From positions 23,020 to 87,019 of the forward strand of contig SSSZ01000047.1 in assembly GCA_009469675.1 (NCBI GenBank): a stretch of 64,000 nucleotides of DNA. The letters are read 5' to 3'. Shown one piece after another: positions 62,140 to 64,000 of this stretch. The position numbers and the translations under genes were made by a program. Source of the stretch: Azonexaceae bacterium. GTDB taxonomy: Bacteria; Pseudomonadota; Gammaproteobacteria; Burkholderiales; Rhodocyclaceae. How positions within the stretch are numbered: position 1 is the stretch's first letter; the number at the start of each line of letters is the position of its first letter. Under the pieces are notes generated by a model that saw nothing but the letters and a program-made list of their open reading frames with translations, had not been told where the DNA came from and did no database searches.

Positions 62140-63864
62140 ATGGATCAGAATCTCATCTACGCCAAGACGCCCAACGGCGACGAGGCGGTCAGGCAAAGTA
62201 CGCGGGTCGTCCAGCGCAACCTGCGCATGGTGCTCGTGCAGGTGGACGGCAAGCTCACGGTGGGGGAACTGGCGGCCAAGATCGGCAATGCCAAGCTGGT
62301 CGAGCAGGCCCTGCAGGAACTGGAAGAGGGCGGTTTCATCGCGCCGGTGCTGGAAGCGGCGTCGGTCTGGGAAGAGGCCAAGAAAAAGATCGCCCAGCGG
62401 GTGGCGGCGACCTCCCCCAATTCGCAATTTTCCACCTTCGGCCCCAAATCCCTGCATTCGGGCGATTTCAAGCAATCCGGCGATTATCACCATTCCGACG
62501 GGGGCGGGATCCCCAGCGTCTTTTCCACCTTCGGCAAGCCGATCCTGCCCGTCGACGAAACGGCGCCCTCCGAAAGCAAACCCAGCCTGGCGGACAAGAT
62601 GTCGGGTATGTTGTCCCGCCGGAAGGACGACGACGGCCCCGGCCGCATGCCCATCGAAATCCGCCCCAAAACGTTCGTCTGGGCCGCCCTGGCGCTGATT
62701 CTCCTGGGGGGACTGGGACTTTTCGTCTTCCCCTACAACAATTACCGGCCCGAGGTCGAGGCCGCCCTGTCGCGGGCCTTTGTCGCGCCGGTCAAGGTGG
62801 AGCACATCGGTTTCGTGGCGACCCCCCGGCCGGGCCTGGTGGTCCAGGGGGTGCGCATCGGCGAGGCCGGCGACGCGAAGATCGGCGAAATTCGCCTGCC
62901 TTCGCCCTTCGCCCTCTTCGGCGCCGGCCACAAGACCTTGAGCGGCCTGGAAATGAGCGGCGTGCGCCTCGCCGCCGATCGCTTCGCCGGCCTGGCCTCG
63001 GCACCGTCCGGTCCGGCCGCTCCGCTCATCATCAACCAGGCGGTGCTCAAGGACGTTTCCCTCGTCATTCGCGACGGGGTGCTGGCCAATCTGAGCGGTG
63101 AAGTGTTTTTCAAGCCGGCGGGCGGACTGGACAAGCTTTCGCTGCGCAGCGAAGACCGTACCCTGCGCTTCGACGCCATGCCGACCGCCCTGGGCGTCGC
63201 GCTGACCATCGAGGGTTACGGCTGGAAGCCCCTGGCCGATGCGCCCTACGTCTTTGAATCGATGCAGGCCAAAGGCCTGCTCCAGAAGGGCAAGCTGGTC
63301 CTCCAGGACGTCGATACCACCTTCATGGGCGGGGTCTTGCGCGGCAGCGTCCTGCTCGACTGGAGCAACGGCCTGGTGGTCGCCGCCGACGCGGCGCTGG
63401 CCCGGCTCAATGCTCGCCGCGTCGGCGACGTTTTTGCGGCGCCCCTCAAGATGGACGGCGAACTGGGCGGCAGCTTGAAGCTGCGTAGCGCCGCCCCGGA
63501 TTGGTCGGGGCTGCGCAAAGGGGTAGAGGGCTCGATGGATGCCCAGATCACCCGCGGCGCGATCCACGGCGTCGATCTCGGCGAGGCGGCCCGGCGCGGC
63601 GCCGGGCGGGTCACCCGCAGCGGCCAGACGCGCTTTGAACACCTCAAGGCTTACCTGCGCATCGACGGGCAAAAGCTGGCGGGCAGCGAAGTCAAGCTCA
63701 ACGCCGGCCTGATGACCGCCGAAGGGCAATTCGTCGCCAAGGCCAACGCCGGCGTCGACGGCAGCTTCACGGTGGCGATCCAGGGATCGACGGGTACCCT
63801 GCGGGTGCCGGTCCGGATCAGCGGCGAATTACCCGACCTGACGGCGGCGGCGGGTCCGCGCTAG
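62140..63864 (+). CDS. AsmA-like membrane protein with cytosolic N-terminal domain
   Basis: 574 residues. Residues 1-75 form a cytosolic domain (LIYAKTPNGDEAVRQSTRVV, then VDGKLTVGELAAKIGN), which looks like a small winged-helix-like module that precedes other effectors in betaproteobacteria. A disordered linker, one transmembrane helix (about 183-203) and a roughly 370-residue periplasmic domain follow. The periplasmic part has the strand repeats of AsmA-type proteins (VHIGF-like start, SGVRLAADR, GLMTAEGQFVAKANAG), which act in outer-membrane lipid homeostasis. The role is inferred from the family only. The TAG stop is part of the target site of an IS481-type insertion. Confidence 0.72.
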   Translation: MDQNLIYAKTPNGDEAVRQSTRVVQRNLRMVLVQVDGKLTVGELAAKIGNAKLVEQALQELEEGGFIAPVLEAASVWEEAKKKIAQRVAATSPNSQFSTFGPKSLHSGDFKQSGDYHHSDGGGIPSVFSTFGKPILPVDETAPSESKPSLADKMSGMLSRRKDDDGPGRMPIEIRPKTFVWAALALILLGGLGLFVFPYNNYRPEVEAALSRAFVAPVKVEHIGFVATPRPGLVVQGVRIGEAGDAKIGEIRLPSPFALFGAGHKTLSGLEMSGVRLAADRFAGLASAPSGPAAPLIINQAVLKDVSLVIRDGVLANLSGEVFFKPAGGLDKLSLRSEDRTLRFDAMPTALGVALTIEGYGWKPLADAPYVFESMQAKGLLQKGKLVLQDVDTTFMGGVLRGSVLLDWSNGLVVAADAALARLNARRVGDVFAAPLKMDGELGGSLKLRSAAPDWSGLRKGVEGSMDAQITRGAIHGVDLGEAARRGAGRVTRSGQTRFEHLKAYLRIDGQKLAGSEVKLNAGLMTAEGQFVAKANAGVDGSFTVAIQGSTGTLRVPVRISGELPDLTAAAGPR

Positions 63865-63865
63865 C

Positions 63866-64000
63866 TGTGATCTCTCTGTAGGTTGTTCACTCGGGGTGTC
63901 TCCCCGGAGAATTGGAGGCACCAACCATACAAGCCTCCGAGGCCCCGAATGAACATCCATAAAAATGCCCGATTAACGCCGCACGGTCGAGCCCTACTTG
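63866..64000 (+). mobile_element. left end of an IS481-family insertion sequence (cut by window edge)
   Basis: The element starts with TGTGATCTCTCTGTAGGTTG, which resembles the terminal TGTGA...TAGGTTGT of IS481. It sits directly after GCTAGC (63860-63865), which fits the 6-bp NCTAGN target known for IS481. The transposase start follows at 63949. The right end and second target copy lie outside the window. Confidence 0.75.
63949..64000 (+). CDS. IS481-family transposase, N-terminal fragment
   Basis: Only 17 codons are visible, beginning MNIHKNARLTPHGRALL, which is the usual N-terminus of IS481-family transposases (helix-turn-helix followed by a DDE domain). It is cut by the window edge. A GGAGG at 63915 is too far to be its ribosome-binding site; an imperfect GAGG lies closer, 8-11 bases upstream. 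Confidence 0.75.
   Translation, partial: MNIHKNARLTPHGRALL

Overview
The window is high-GC DNA with dense, often overlapping genes and reads as a chromosomal segment of a free-living betaproteobacterium. The gene neighbourhoods (mfd near ispD-ispF, envZ-ompR, tsaB-rimI-uracil-DNA glycosylase-lplT, alr-radA), many PAS/GGDEF/HD-GYP signalling proteins and a truncated haemoglobin suggest a member of the Rhodocyclales. That placement is inference from gene content; no rRNA is present. There is no prophage, plasmid gene or CRISPR array. The only recognisable transposon is an IS481-type element entering at the right edge.

Layout. 1-2.4 kb: DUF1015 protein and DAHP synthase. 2.4-14.6 kb: two hybrid histidine kinases, each beside a periplasmic solute-binding protein, flanking a catalytically degenerate patatin-like protein and mfd. 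14.8-17.8 kb: a tightly overlapping AmmeMemoRadiSam operon (amrB-amrA-amrS) with a coupled alpha/beta hydrolase. 17.9-26.8 kb: ispD, ispF, thpR, envZ-ompR, a small basic periplasmic protein, an orphan amino-acid-type binding protein, tsaB, rimI, a family-4 uracil-DNA glycosylase and lplT. 26.8-33.0 kb: a very large CBS/PAS/GAF hybrid kinase, split by one in-frame TAA, behind an HD-GYP response regulator. 33.2-41.3 kb: LysR regulator, alr, radA, a GGDEF-EAL protein and an FtsX-like permease.

41.5-46.7 kb is the most unusual region. It holds an RsbW-like ATPase, a FecR-domain protein, an OmpA-like lipoprotein, a CHASE2-SpoIIE phosphatase, a metallo-beta-lactamase-fold hydrolase and two STAS proteins. 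The parts fit a partner-switching regulatory system with a candidate envelope-side input, but no sigma factor is adjacent.

46.9-64 kb: YgiQ-type radical SAM protein, a membrane diguanylate cyclase, group 2 haemoglobin, typA, a periplasmic helical protein, an MFS transporter, moaA, lipoprotein sodC, a cyclic-nucleotide-binding protein coupled to an AI-2E-family permease, an AT-rich spacer with DnaA-box-like sites, modB-modC without modA, a nuclease-like protein, tRNA-Asn, an AsmA-like membrane protein and the IS end.

Two genome-wide patterns show through. A 104-bp palindromic repeat occurs three times, each time starting exactly at the TGA stop codon of a gene. Several genes (mfd, ispD, tsaB, haemoglobin) have a TAAAAT/TATAAT box only 6-9 bases before the ATG and no ribosome-binding site, as expected for leaderless transcripts.
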